64,000 nucleotides of DNA from NCBI RefSeq assembly GCF_932294415.1, contig NC_065538.1, positions 74,873,834-74,937,833 on the forward strand. Reading direction: 5' to 3'. The position numbers were made by a program, and so were the translations under genes. Origin of the DNA: Quercus robur (Eukaryota > Streptophyta > Magnoliopsida > Fagales > Fagaceae). This document shows, piece after piece, positions 49,657 to 61,954 of the stretch. Below the pieces are notes generated by a model. That model was not told the DNA's origin. It worked only from the letters and a program-made list of their open reading frames with translations, and did not search any database. Positions within the stretch are counted from its first letter, which is position 1. The number at the start of each line of letters is the position of its first letter.

Positions 49657-50530
49657 AGTTGAGAATGAAAGTTGAAAATTTAAACCAACAAATTACATAT
49701 GTTGTAAAAAGCTATAGAGGATCTTTAAAGAGTTATAGGTTGTTACCAGATGAAGTCTCTAAGATGTTCTAAGAACAACGGAAGCTTGAGTTACAATCGT
49801 TGCAATGGCTATCGGTTGTGCTTTTTTTGGAAGAAGACCTTGTTAATGGAATCCAACATGGGTAGAAGGTTTCGTGGTTATGGAAGATAAGGATATGCAT
49901 GCATGTTTTTAGTCTTGATTAATGGGTTAAGAATTTTTTTGTGAGGTGTTTTTTTTAATGAGTTAAGAAATTTAGTTTAGGTTATGTACAAAAATTTAGT
50001 GTTCAACTAAGTATAAACATTGAAGTTTTTGATTGGGTAACATAAATGATTTTTAATTGTGTTTTTTATTGTTTGAAATTTGAGATTGTGATTGAAGTTT
50101 TACTTGGCGTATTTACTCTCTTTTTTTATTTTTATTTTTTATTTTTTTATGTGAGGCATTTTTACTATTTTTATGTGTTATGTACATTATTTATGGGTAA
50201 TATTTTTGTTTCTACTCATTTCACCTCAAAATATGAAATTGTATTGTCTGATTTTATTATTATTATTATTAACAAATAAAAACAAACAAGTAGTTTCCTA
50301 TCAAACTACCATAAAAAGATTATTATTTGTTGTATTGTTACATAGGAAGAAGACTAATGTTGACAATCAATGTGTGGGGGACATGTTTACAAAAATTGAA
50401 ACCTTAATTGTAGGAAAAATTGGCCGTCAATGATAATTTTGGCACACCTCCAACATTTTTATTTTCTGAAACAACTTATGGTATTAATTGGGCTGAATTT
50501 TTATTGGCTCAAATTTTAAAGTCTTCTTCG

Positions 50531-50652
50531 GGCCTGTTTGGATTGAGGCGGAAATGAGAGGGAGTAGAGTAGAGATGACTAAAAATAGGCTAATTTTAAG
50601 CCAAATATACTTTACTCTACTCCTCATTCCTCCTCCTCAATCCAAACAGACC
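50531..50652. mobile_element. Small MITE with near-perfect terminal inverted repeats
   Basis: Starts GGCCTGTTTGGATTGAGG and ends CCTCAATCCAAACAGACC, so 17 of 18 terminal bases are inverted repeats in a 122-bp element. The TIR is of the same TGTTTGGATT type seen in other MITEs here. I could not define the target duplication. Confidence 0.8.
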
Positions 50653-50780
50653 ATTAAGACTAAGGGACAACAAATTATGTGATACACCTAGTGTATTACA
50701 CCTCCCTTTCAATAAATGCAGGTCCCATGTGTGGGCCACGTGAAGAACATCTTTATGGGAGAGGAAAGTTTAGTACACTA

Positions 50781-51662
50781 AGAGCATTCACATCTAGCAT
50801 TGCAAATGGTATATGTAGGAGATTTTAGCATCAAAGCACAAAATAAGCCCATTACCCGGTCTTCTACTTGTAAAATTTTTTACAATAGTGCTACAGTACC
50901 ATCTTACTTATATGATGGTACTGTAGCAACTGGCACAAATTTTATATTCTTTTTTCTCTCCCTCTGTCAACCACTGCTTCTTCCTTTTCTTCCTTTCCTT
51001 TATTTTTTTTCTATGATTCTCTCTGTTACTTCACTTCTCACTCCCTTGCTCACATCTCTCCCTCGTTCAAGCTTGCCATTGGAGCTAGGTTGGATTTAGA
51101 GTGGTCACGATGTGGCGGAGATCAGTGTGGGCCCGGTGTGGTGGAGATCAAAGTGGTCATGGCATGTGCACGACGAATTTTGATGGGTTTGTTTGATTTT
51201 TTGCTATTAATTTTTGTCTTCTGGGTTTGGATGGGTTGGATTTTGGATTGGTTGGTTGAGTTGGTGTGGTGGGCATTGGTGGTGGTGTGGTGGGTAGTGG
51301 GTTGTTTGGTTGTTTTTACTATGGGTTTGTTGGGTTTTTGGTGGGTTTTGTTTTGTTTTGTTTTTTGGGTTTTTGGTTCTGGTGGGATTTTGGTGGGTAG
51401 AGGGCAGTGGTGGCACGGTGGGCATGGTGGTGGCGTGGTGGTGATTGTTTGTTTGGTTGTTGAGAAAGTGAGGGAGAGGTAGGGACAGAAATGAGAGAGA
51501 TAGATAATTTGTTTATTATTTTATTATATAATTTTAATTTGTTGTATTGTAAAATAAAAGTTGGAATGTTGAATGTATTGTAAAATGGTATGATATAATA
51601 GATAAAGTAGTTTTTAAGGTGGTAAAATAGAATAGTGTGAAGATACCGGATGTGAATGCTCT
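50781..51662. mobile_element. Non-autonomous DNA element, 0.88 kb, TIR AGAGCATTCACATC
   Basis: The first 14 bases AGAGCATTCACATC are the exact reverse complement of the last 14 (GATGTGAATGCTCT). It contains a perfect 14-bp stem (50890-50903 with 50914-50927, GCTACAGTACCATC) and a G/T-rich low-complexity body without a credible gene. Family not determined; a hAT- or Mutator-type MITE is possible. Confidence 0.75.
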
Positions 51663-52991
51663 GCACTAATAATTGCATGTGGGAAGAGAGTGCACACCTC
51701 ATTTATGCTTCCCCCCCCCCCCCTCCCGTTTTTTAACCAAATCAATTATCCCTCATTTTAAAATTTTTTTTTTTAATGGAGCTTAGGCCTACAATTAGCA
51801 TTTAAATTTTTTCCCCATATATGCAAATGACAAAGTTTGATTAGGCTACAACTCTAACTAAAAAAATTAACATGACTACATATTTTGAAAATCCAACCAT
51901 TTGATTGTATATTATTTATGTTCTTAATATAACTATCAAATTTTGTGTCAATTGAATGTTATTTACTGTTTGATCCATAAAGTTATTTTTTTTATGCATA
52001 ATTCTAAACTACAAAAACTTGAAATTTAAACATTTGATTGATAATATAGTTATTTTGTAAGCATGGAGAGTCTTTGATCTTCTGGAAATTTTGCAAATAT
52101 GGAGAATATAATAAGAAAATATAATATAAAGGTAGATTTGTCAAAATTCACATCCAATAAAAAAAATTTAAGTAGAGTTGTTGCCTTAGGCTACAACCAA
52201 ATTTTTAGCCAAAGTTTGTCCATATGTAAATAGTATATCTAAAAACTTTTACCCCTTCAGAAATATAAGCTAATAATTAGTAATTAAATTAAAGTTAAAA
52301 TTATATTACTTGGGTTAATTAGATAGACTGATTTGTATTTTTGAAAAATCCTTCTATCTAATTATTATGAAATGAACTTTTTATATTTTCAATAAACTAC
52401 AAATAATAATTTAAATATTTTAATCGATTTAATCTCAAGTCTATAAGTATACTTTATAGATGTATTATATTCCCAAATCGAGCATAATACTCATGAATTT
52501 GTTCAAAAAATCTTTTTTGTTTTAGATTAACTTATTTAATAATCTAGGCCAAACTTGAAATTGGGAGGAATATAATGGAGTTTAATGAAATTTTGACTAA
52601 ATTTCCGAAATGCCCCTTATATTGTTCAAATTTCCGAAATGCCTCTTTTAATTATTGCATCATTTTACTCATTTCATATCTATGCTCTCTCTCGTTTAGG
52701 ATTGCTCTCTTTTGGTTAGCAGCTTTCTCTTAGCTCTCTTCAACATTGTCTACTTATGTATTTTTGTCTCTCTTTTCTATTCATAAAATATGTATAACAA
52801 CAATAATGATGACAAATTACAACTTTTTTTTATATAAAATAAAGGCTAAAATAGCAACACTGTCATAAAATTATTATTTTTCATTGATTCTTATGTTACT
52901 CCCAAATAAGGTTATTTACTAATCAATCTTTTTAATTTATTTCTTTGGGTAAAATACAAAAATCACCCTTGAGGTTTAGCTTAATACCAAA

Positions 52992-53721
52992 TGTAAGGAC
53001 TCAATTTGTAACGATTCCCAAGGAGTATTGGGTTAGAACGTTAAAGGCCTAAACAATAAAATTTATAGAGAGTGGACTAAAAGGCTAGGTCTTGGTGAAC
53101 GGACAGTCGTTAGTCATGGTGTTCATGATGATTACACAGAGATGAACTGAGCTTGCCCAAGAAGACTTTCTTTTCGGCACGGCCTGAGTGGCTTCGGTCC
53201 TTGGACCTCGTCCGAGGGGCTTAATGTTCTTATTATTTTTTTTACGATAGGGTTCCATGGCCCTAGGGACGATACATCATGCCCCCCCCCCCCTTTCTGG
53301 CTACTTCCTCCTCCTTTTATACTAGCTTTTCCCTTCTCTCAAACGTCCACGTGTAGATTCAGCTTTTTAGGGCTGATACTTGTCTTGTCAGCCCATACCC
53401 AAAATGGTTGGGGGTGGTTGTAAAAGCTGAAGAGCATGGCCTTGTCAGGCGTAGAGTACTTAATTGCAGTATTGGCAGCCTTTCCCTTGAACCGCTCCTA
53501 CACTGTACTCGCCCTTTCTTCTGGGAGCGCCCTGGGGGTTGCCTTTGATGGCGTGTCATTCTTTCCTTCTAAGTTTTGGGATGCCGAGGATAGGATCGTC
53601 CTCAGCTACATCTCTAGGCCATTTGAACTTTCGTTGCACGTCCTCGGCAACGTCTCTCCTCGGCTCGGGCCTTGAGCCCTAATGTAAAGTGGGCCGGGAT
53701 CACAAATTCTCTGGCCCCACA
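52992..53721. mobile_element. Solo LTR, 730 bp, with perfect 5-bp target duplication
   Basis: Starts TGTAAGGACTCAATTTGTAA and ends TCTCTGGCCCCACA, obeying the TG...CA rule. The 5 bases before (52987-52991) and after (53722-53726) are both CCAAA. There is no primer-binding site, coding region or second LTR. It contains GC-rich sequence, a poly-C run at about 53282-53294 and a possible TATA (CTTTTATACTAG). This is the usual product of unequal recombination between the two LTRs of one element; probably gypsy-type, but the family is not proven. Confidence 0.85.
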
Positions 53722-54524
53722 CCAAATATTGCCAAAACTTAAAAAAAAAAATCCAATTTTTTCATTAATTACAAACAACACTTGACACATTTGAGAGTTC
53801 CCTATTCCTCTAAGTCCTTTGTTTCCATCTAACAACTTCTCTTCACTGCACATGTCTTACAATGACTATATTATGTAAATTATATGTACAAAAGAATGTC
53901 AGAGTAGCTCATAGTAGATAAATGACAAGCATTGATGGAAAAGGAAGCAAAAGGAATATGAGAATTTTAAATTGTGTTAACTGATTTTTGTACTTAGGGA
54001 AAAAATTAGATATTTTTAAAAAGTTTTGGTAGTACTTGACATGAGTACAAACCTAAGGGCAATTTTATTTATTTATTTTACCCTATTTCTTTGGAGGCAT
54101 CCAAACAAAATGGCTTAGTTTTGCTCCATTCCTTTATATTCATTTCCATTTCTTGTAATCATTCTTCTCTTCTTTTCTTTTTTTTTCTTTTTTTTTTTTT
54201 TTTGTGTGGAGGACATTCCATTTCATTTTATCCATTTATAATTTATACATTTCATTGCATTCCATTATTTTATGAACTCGCAAATGAAAACTAAACAAAT
54301 GAAGCCTGAATAAATCAAACTTTAAAAAAAAAAAAAATACATTACTGATATTTATTTTAAAGCAAATTAGAATTATAATCTGCTTGTGACATCAATAGAA
54401 TTGATCAAAAATAAAATTTCATATTTCCTTTCCTTTAATTTTTGGGATATTCTAGCTTGTTCATTTGAAATTTAGTAACTAGAACTGCGGCTTTTTGAAA
54501 GGCATATAATCTCAAAAGGGTATT
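53722..54524. other. Intergenic spacer
   Basis: AT-rich DNA with T-runs at 54178-54203 and an A-run at 54325-54338. It contains the 3' UTR of the minus-strand glycine-rich protein gene. No other gene is recognised. Confidence 0.4.
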
Positions 54525-55598
54525 TTAGGGCTCACTATTACCATTATTACTGCTATCTTCAATTCCACTGCTTCCAACACCAAATCCAAATCCAATTCCA
54601 ATGTCGAATCCTATACCAATCCCATTATTGCCGCCATAGCCTTGGCCAACACCTCCTCCTATGCCAACACCTTTACCACCACTACTACCACCATTTACAC
54701 CCTCACCTCCACCAGAGCCACTACCTTCACCACCAACACCTTCAGTACCACCCCCTTTACTACCTCCACCTCCAATGCCTCCAACACCAACTCCTGCACC
54801 AAAACCACTACCATGGCCGATCCCTCCATTAGCACCACTACCACCACCACCACCACCACCACCACCTCCTCCTGCTCCTCCAATGCCTCCATCACCAGCT
54901 CCTGCACCAAAACCACCACCATGGCCATACCCTCCACTATCACCGAAACCACCACCACCACCACCTCCACCTCCTCCTTTAACGCCTCCTATACCAACCC
55001 CTGCACCTACACCATATCCACTACCATGACCTGATCCTCTTCCAAAACCACTACCACCACCACCTCCACCTCCTCCTCCACCACCTCCTCCTATTCCACC
55101 TTCACTACCACCACCAAAACCAGCACCAAATCCACTACCATATCCAAAACCTCCTCCAATGCCTCCACCACCACCTCCTCCTCCGCCGCCGCCACCACCA
55201 CCACCACCACCAATACCAACTCCAATGCCAAATCCACTACCATGACCAAACCCTCCACCAGTTGGACCTCCCCCACCACCTTCCCCTCCTCCTCCTCCTC
55301 CACCACCCCCAGCTCCATAACTTGACCCACTAGCTGTATCATCATCACCACCTCCACCTCCACCATGACTCACTCCTTTACCATCTGCAGCAAGACCTCT
55401 ACCCCCTCTTCCAAAGAAACTCCCACAACTCCTCCAATTTCGATATGAGCAATAATCATCATCACCACCACCACCGCCATTCCTTACACTACCAAGGCTT
55501 CTCTCTCCATGACCACTAGTACGTATACTAGCACTCAAACCACAAGTAGTACCCAGAAGAAGCAGAGCCACATGCAGAAGTTTAGCGCAAGTACCCAT
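54525..55598 (-). CDS. Secreted glycine-rich protein (cell-wall GRP class), 357 aa
   Basis: A single-exon frame. Residues 1-24 (MGTCAKLLHVALLLLGTTCG) are a signal peptide. Residues 25-80 form a non-repetitive head with two Cys near YCSYRNWRSCGSFFGRGG and Asp-rich patches. From about 80 to 345 the protein is almost entirely Gly with periodic GFGxGSGFGxGxGxGG phrases, ending in a polar tail (IEDSSNNGNSEP). This layout fits structural GRPs exported to the cell wall. The composition makes the exact repeat number prone to sequencing or assembly error. A TATATAAA box on the minus strand (about 55655-55662), some 60 bp upstream of the ATG, supports the start. The frame runs unbroken through highly repetitive DNA, which argues for selection. 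Confidence 0.85.
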   Translation of the reverse strand: MGTCAKLLHVALLLLGTTCGLSASIRTSGHGERSLGSVRNGGGGGDDDYCSYRNWRSCGSFFGRGGRGLAADGKGVSHGGGGGGDDDTASGSSYGAGGGGGGGGGEGGGGGPTGGGFGHGSGFGIGVGIGGGGGGGGGGGGGGGGGIGGGFGYGSGFGAGFGGGSEGGIGGGGGGGGGGGGGSGFGRGSGHGSGYGVGAGVGIGGVKGGGGGGGGGGFGDSGGYGHGGGFGAGAGDGGIGGAGGGGGGGGGGGSGANGGIGHGSGFGAGVGVGGIGGGGSKGGGTEGVGGEGSGSGGGEGVNGGSSGGKGVGIGGGVGQGYGGNNGIGIGFDIGIGFGFGVGSSGIEDSSNNGNSEP

Positions 55599-55652
55599 GG
55601 CTCTTTGAACAAACCTATTAATGCTTGCCCCCCTCCTTGTCTCTGATTTCTC

Positions 55653-55664
55653 CTTTTATATAAG
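55653..55664 (-). promoter_or_regulatory. TATA box of the 357-aa glycine-rich protein gene
   Basis: The minus strand reads GCTTATATAAAAGG about 60 bases upstream of the ATG at 55598, a consensus plant TATA element at a sensible distance for a short leader. Confidence 0.65.
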
Positions 55665-56989
55665 CAGCCACACGTACGCTTATATAGTCACAACCAGTTT
55701 CACTGTTAGTCCATGCTCATTGCTGCGTTTTAAAGGGGAACTTGGCGGGAGAGTTAAATAAGGAATCTAAGTCAATTATGGCTGACAAAAAGTGTTTAGC
55801 AAATCGCATATTTCTTGCCTAACTCTAATCAAAACACAAATAATTGTGGACAGAATGCATGTATGATCTAGTCTAGTGACAGCTGCATTATTATAATCAA
55901 CCAGAGATGGTGGAGTAGGTGACTGCATCTTCTTGAAATATCTTAAGATCGAGAAAGAGAGAAGCATATGATGGTGGAAAATATAATAATATTAATTAAT
56001 TACTACAATAAGCATTCAGAAAATCCGTCTGTCATTCTTTAGTCTGTCGAGTACTAATGTACCATGTGAGATCTATGCTGAATGGAATTGAAAATAATGT
56101 GAAAAAGGCCCATGTGGATGTGGGTGCCATGTGATCAATTAGGCATGAGGAATAAGCATATATCGTTTTGGTATGAAGTATTTTGATAATCGCATTATAT
56201 ACAATAGGATTAATCATTTTACACACGCCCCCAAAATATAACTATTTAAAACTGTTTGTGTAACAAGTTTAACCCAATTGCAAATCATATATGTTTTGGT
56301 TTTTCTTCTTGTTGGTCACTTCTCACTTGGGGTGGTAGTAGGTTGGAGCCTTGGACGCTTTAAAATTAACTGCACGCCTAGTAAAATACAACTATCCAGC
56401 TAGCCAGCAATATTGTGTGTATGTCATCATCTTTGGCTCACAGAGAAACTAATGCTTGGATTTAGGGACCAACTCTCACATGGATGATGATGGACCACTC
56501 CAACCGTAGTGCTTTTGTTAATTGGAGCAGCAAGCAATTGATTATCTTGTCTCAATAACCTAGTTTCCAAAATTAGTAGTTAAGAGTGTCACCAACGAAT
56601 ATATTAATGCTATTATTAGTAAGTTTACATTGCCATCCATCTTCTAGGATCTCACTCAACTAAGTCTGCAAATGGGTTTACTTGGACTACTCAGCCTCGA
56701 TCCGGTTTGTAATATCATAGCATATAATATATGAGTTTGCGTAGTTCTCTGATTCAACTGATCTAGTGTTGATCAAAGAAAATAGATGTAGAAACTTTAT
56801 TTTACTACCTCATTTATACATCATTTCAAAGCCAAACTGATGGGGGCAGGTTTGTCCATCAGTTTCTTTTTACTAGTCTGGCTTCACTCACTTCATAGAG
56901 ACAACCTAGAGAAGTAATGAAATTGATGAATAATCTACTGGAAAATCTTTCACAGGATCCGTTCTCATTTTGCTATATCTTTTAAAGAT

Positions 56990-57245
56990 TTCTTCTCTTT
57001 TAATATTGTCTCATTACAAGACATAAGGATTCGTACACATTCTATTGGAATACAAAGTTACAAACTACTCCCACTTCAGCTACTCCCATATATTCAAAAA
57101 CAGGACTTACAAAGCGTCCCTCGCAACAAGGGGGGCTAAATCATCAGGGATGGACTCAATCCAAACCTGAAGCCCACTGCTAGACTTAGAACGTCTAGCA
57201 AGGAAATGGGCAACCGAGTTGCCTAAACGCCAAACATGATTAAAT
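56990..57245 (-). mobile_element. 5'-truncated LINE: RNase H C-terminus plus 3' UTR
   Basis: Minus strand 57241-57107 translates to the tail of a plant LINE RNase H domain (HVWRLGNSVAHFLARRS ... WIESIPDDLAPLVARDAL) followed by TAA. The HxxR..N..AH.LAR motif is the conserved end of such domains. About 115 bases of 3' UTR follow. The rest of the LINE is missing, as is usual for 5'-truncated insertions. Confidence 0.75.
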
Positions 57246-57960
57246 TCAATCACTCATCACTCAAAATTTGTGGGTCTCATACATGCATGGCTTGTTTGGA
57301 TAAGTTTTCATTTTCTGTTTCCATCACTTATATCTCATCAAATTGAGCTATGAGTTAGTGAAAATGAAAACAAAATTTTGGTGTTTTTGAATGATGTAAA
57401 CAGAGTTATAATGGCATTTTTGTAAATATATTCATATTATGGGCACCATGTCTGTGTCTTGTCTTTTCCTTGCCAGACTAGCTCTTTTTTTTTTTTTCCT
57501 CTCCTCTTCCTCTTCTTTTCCCATGCTACTCTCTTCTCTCCATGTCCATCTGCCATTAACACAACCCATTACTCTCTCCATTCCGGTCTGCCACTCCAGT
57601 TGAAGCTTAAGTCTTCCTTCTTCTCCTTTTCTGTCTCCGTCTCGGTAGTGGGTCTGCCACTCCAGTTGAAGCTCAAGTCAAATCTGATTGCATAAGCAAT
57701 TATAAGGAACCATAATTTAGTTAGATTATTTGTTGTAAGTTTATTTGATTAAAAGTGAGAAAAAAATGATCTTAAGTACAATAAATTGATTTACTTGAAA
57801 AAAAAAAAAAACTTATTTATTTAGCATCATTTTTGTTAATTAATTTGTAGCTAACAACAAATAAGGGCTATCAAATACAAACTAAGTGTAACAGAGAAGG
57901 ATAGGTATTATAGAATGTGAACAATGTGCTAAGGAATTAAGTTCTGGCAGATGAAGACTT

Positions 57961-58230
57961 AGTGAGTGTTTGGATCTGAATGAAAGTTGCATTTTGCGTT
58001 TTATTTTTATTTTTTTATTTTTTTTTCTGCACACATTTCTGCTTTTAAGAGACAAGAGTACTGTTCACGCATGGTTGAGTACTGTTGGTACACTATTTAG
58101 CATTGTTCACGGATTAAAAAATATTAAAAATAGGTTTCAGGATATTATTCACGTATTTAAAAATTATTTTGCTACAGTATTTTCAGTTTTTAGTTTCAGT
58201 AAAAATAAGTTATATCCAAATGTACTCTTA
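57961..58230 (+). mobile_element. MITE, GTGTTTGGAT-type family, copy 3
   Basis: Starts AGTGAGTGTTTGGATCTGAA, contains GCGTTTTATTTTTATTTT and TTTTGCTACAGTATTTTCAG and ends TTATATCCAAATGTACTCTT. Its ends are imperfect inverted repeats, and it matches copies at 22262-22470 (inverted) and 49453-49656. Confidence 0.65.
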
Positions 58231-60292
58231 GAAATATAAAAAGGAAAAGTTATAAATTAATTGAAAGTTGGAGATGATGTGTTTTTTATTGCCAAATTAA
58301 ATAATGGAATAGAAGAAAGTGACGATTATAGGTGTTGGGATTCAGCATGCATTCGTGCTAGCTCTAGCACGTTCTTATTTTTCAGTTCTACATCATTAAT
58401 TTGTAATTATATTTGAAGAATTAAAATTCAGGGATATAAAGAATAATTGTTAACACGAGTTATTTAATATGAATTTAACAATACATTTATTATAGATTTG
58501 ACTATTTGAGTTTTGAATATTTTGTTCTAATTAAAACACTATGAAAAAATATATATATATATAAGTTATATATTGAAATAAAATTTCACTCATAATCATT
58601 TCAAATTTACATATATCAGGCTTAAAGTTAATCCACAAATTTCATTGATTATCAGGAAAAAAAAATTAAAAATTAAAACTGAAATCCAAAATTTTCTCTT
58701 CAAATATTTTCACCGAAGTGGATTGGGCATCCTGGCCAGTTTAATTAGATAAGGTGCTCAGCCCATAAAGTTGTGTTTGGATGGCAAGATTTGGATTTGG
58801 ATTTAGATTTTAAATCAATTGATTTCAAATGCCTTAATTTCAAATCCATTGATTTTAAAATTCCTTGTTTAGGTCCTTTTTTATAGAATGATGGATTTGA
58901 AATTCATCATTTGAAATTTTATTGTTTGAATACTTAAATTTGCTTTTGGATTTGGATTTAAGATCAATAATTTTTTTTTCAATTATTATTTTTCTTAAAA
59001 TTTTACAAAAAAAAAAAAAAAAAAACAATGAAAACCCAATAAAAATAAAAGGCACCCAGCTAAGAATTTCACTATCTTTTATTGCTAAATTGCTTGAAAA
59101 TGATACAATGAGAATTTCATGTACAATACAAATGGCCAATTTCACTAGTTGCATATAAATATCTATATATCTATCTATCTAAACATTCAGAACCCAACAA
59201 AGATTAATTAAAAGCAAATCATCCCAAAAAGACCCTCATATTTGCTATATAAGTAATATCAAATATACAGAGGATTTCTCATTAAAAACAGCTAATTTAA
59301 CTAAAAACACAAATACAAAGATAAACCATGAGAACCTAACAAAAATAAAAGGTACCCAGGTGAGACAAATGAGCAAACAAGCATTTCAAAAGAGTCCCTT
59401 ACAACTCCATGCCTTAGCTTTTCAACAATTTGGATCAGTGATAGGCAAGGCTTAGCTGCAAAACTCAATGATACAAAATGTTGAATTGGTTGTTGTGCAC
59501 TAGGAGAAATCATCTCATTTTCTCATTCCTAAACCATAGCTTCAACTGCATCGTTAATGTGTTTTGCACCAACACCAATAACTCTATCCTTCCCACACAA
59601 GAAAACATATGTTTTCTGTAGAACAATCTCAAATTATGATCAATGAAATTCAGTAATACCGTACAATAATAAATACCATTAGAAAGATGACCAAACATGT
59701 TTGCTTTTACTTTGACTTGAACTACCATTATAATGAATCCAATTTATACAAGCAGGAGCAATTCAATACATATAAATAAGCAAAGCACAAGACAGAATCT
59801 ATAAGCCATAAAAATAGTCTCCCATAGGACCCATTCACTAGAGGTAAAAAAGCCAACTTTCTTCCAGTACTTTAGAGAGACTGGGAAACAAAGTCAATTA
59901 CTATAGGCATGTAGGACCAAAGCTAGATGGACTGCTCTAAAAACACATATCCATAACTACTCACACATAAAATAAAACTAGCTAGCAACTCGATTGCTTA
60001 GCATAAAAAAATGATGGTTCCGGAAAAACCAAACTGCAATGTTTAAGCCATTTTACCCATCAACCGTCACTAGGACCCCAATCCCTCACTAGATAATAGT
60101 GCTAAAAACGGCAGTAGACATAAAATTTCACTAAGCCAAGTTGATCCTTTAGCACAATCACAAAAGCAACTCCAGTTTACTTACAAATAACAAAGGGGGA
60201 AAGAATAACAAAATAACAAATAATTGGAAAGAGTAAAAATTAGAATAAAGATAAAGATTCTACTTTTACCATAATACCCAAAATTTTCCTAC

Positions 60293-60621
60293 GAGCATTC
60301 TCATCAAGAATTCTAAAATTTTTAGCATTTAACACTTCAAAAATCTACTTTATTTATTATACCATCCCACTTTAAGATACATCAAATATCAAAACTTCTA
60401 TATTTTTTACTATTTCATTTAAATAATATAAACTATTTATTAAAATAATAATAAAACAACTCCACACAAACCACTAGTCAACCCCTCAGCCAACTTGAGA
60501 ATAAAAAACTATTTCTTTTTTACAATTCAGGCTACAGTGAGCTTGTATTAATACAAGCATACAAGCTCACTGTAGCAATATGCCAATACTTTTACAATTT
60601 GAAAGCTTTGATGGAGTTGCT
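60293..60621. mobile_element. MITE-like element with central perfect hairpin
   Basis: Ends GAGCATTCTCATCAAGAATT and (reverse complement of the right end) GCAACTCCATCAAAGCTTTC are imperfect inverted repeats. Inside lies a perfect 18-bp stem, 60531-60548 with 60559-60576 (GCTACAGTGAGCTTGTAT), and a 10-base loop. AT-rich, no coding. Confidence 0.6.
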
Positions 60622-60626
60622 TTTTT

Positions 60627-60661
<35 letters not shown>

Positions 60662-61954
60662 GGAAAATGCTAACCAATGGCTTTAATAATCTATTTAAAG
60701 AAAATTTTTATGGGAAAAGAAAAAAAAATTAATATTTGACAATTTTTTTCATTTCTCATAAAAGTTGTGTCAAAATTTTCTTAAAATAAATGATTAACCA
60801 ATGTTTTAAAGCTACTAGTTAACATGACCCTATACATATATATATATATATATATATGAGTTATATGAGTTATATATATACACGTACTATTCAAATTTGA
60901 TATGACTGGCATTTACTTGGATAAATTAATGTGACTGGAATTCTTAAACAATACAAGTATACAACAAGGAAGGTAGATGAATGTAATAAAGGCTATTAAC
61001 TCATCTTTTTTTGAGATAGTTATAATATGGTGATAATCCGCAAATCAAACCCTGTTTTCTCCTTAAACACCCAAATCTTTTGCGTATAAATAGGTGTTAA
61101 TTCAACTATGAGACTGGAGATCCTTGGCCATCAGCCCATTTCATTTGACTTCTTGTAGCCAATATATCCAAAGAAATTAGTAATTGAATGTGAAGTCTGG
61201 AATGAGCCAAACTAGAAAACACCCATGCAAGGAGTTATTGTTCAATCAATTCTTGCAATTATGATCCTTTTCCTCATGCATGGACTCAAAAGTACCTTAT
61301 ACGCATCCAGAATAATACATTGGAAGGTCACTCATTCTGAAGTCTGAACGAGTATCATAACCAACACTGAAATTCCTTACCATGTCCGATTCATTCATTG
61401 TGCGCTGGCTTTAAAGTTTCTAGTTTCAACTACCTCACCCATCCTTGTGACTCGTCAAGTAGGTTATACATGCAATTTGTGCGTGTATATGAGAAAGAAA
61501 ACCTCACCAATCATATATCGAAGTACTTTTCTGTCACTGAAAATTCTTTAATTTGCGGTGCAACTTTTAAACTATACTATACATGAAGGAAAATTTTTGG
61601 TCGCTGTGTTTCCTTTTAAGCCTTATAATTATGATGATGCTTGGTAGCATGCAGGCTGCTGCATGGTACAATCCAAGCCTTGAGGCTTCCTTTTTCAATA
61701 CCGGATTGGCATGTCTTTCTGTTGTATTATCATATATTTCACTCGGAATAAGCATTAATCACTGCTTTATTAAACAATTCTGTTAGTCGAGACAAATATA
61801 ATAATAACCAAGGGGAAATAAAGGATGTCTCAACCTATTTCCTCATTATTACAAGATGATATTTGGGACTTGTAACTAGCAGAGAGTACAAACTAGCTAT
61901 AAATAGTGCGTAGCAGCATTCTTGTTATATATATGGAAACACAAATCTTTGAAG

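Larger units (their letters stand above)
48962..52991. other. Repeat-rich intergenic region without genes
   Basis: A TA microsatellite at 48964-48986 directly outside the copia 5' LTR, then AT-rich DNA with three MITE-like elements (49453-49656, 50531-50652, 50781-51662), a poly-C run at 51712-51723 and more AT-rich spacer. Open frames inside the 50.8-51.7 kb element are low-complexity G/T-rich and do not look coding. Confidence 0.6.
55670..61954. other. Long gene-poor region with MITEs and a LINE tail
   Basis: About 6.3 kb with no convincing gene. It holds a LINE remnant (56990-57245), MITE-like elements (57961-58230, 60293-60621), A/T-rich sequence with a TGTTTGGATGGC-type start at about 58775, and TA microsatellites at 60631-60657 and 60836-60857. 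Overlapping minus-strand frames at 59301-59728 are not recognisable and may be a decayed gene fragment. Confidence 0.5.

Noticed and set aside
51090-51482. A 130-codon plus-strand Trp/Val/Gly-rich frame
   Set aside because: Lies in the G/T-rich body of a non-autonomous element with matching TIRs; low-complexity translation, not a credible protein.
54642-55366. Long plus-strand Pro/Thr-rich frames and minus-strand Val/Glu-rich frames
   Set aside because: They are shadow readings of the glycine-rich protein gene, whose GGN codons give Pro-, Thr- or Val-rich text in other frames.
59301-59728. Two overlapping minus-strand frames with faint protein-like phrases
   Set aside because: No family recognised and the frames conflict; perhaps a decayed exon, but nothing firm.
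61583-61786. A 67-codon plus-strand frame starting with a hydrophobic, signal-like segment (MKENFWSLCFLLSLIIMMML)
   Set aside because: Short, no recognisable domain or promoter support, and a minus-strand frame overlaps it. A small secreted peptide is not excluded, but I cannot support a gene.
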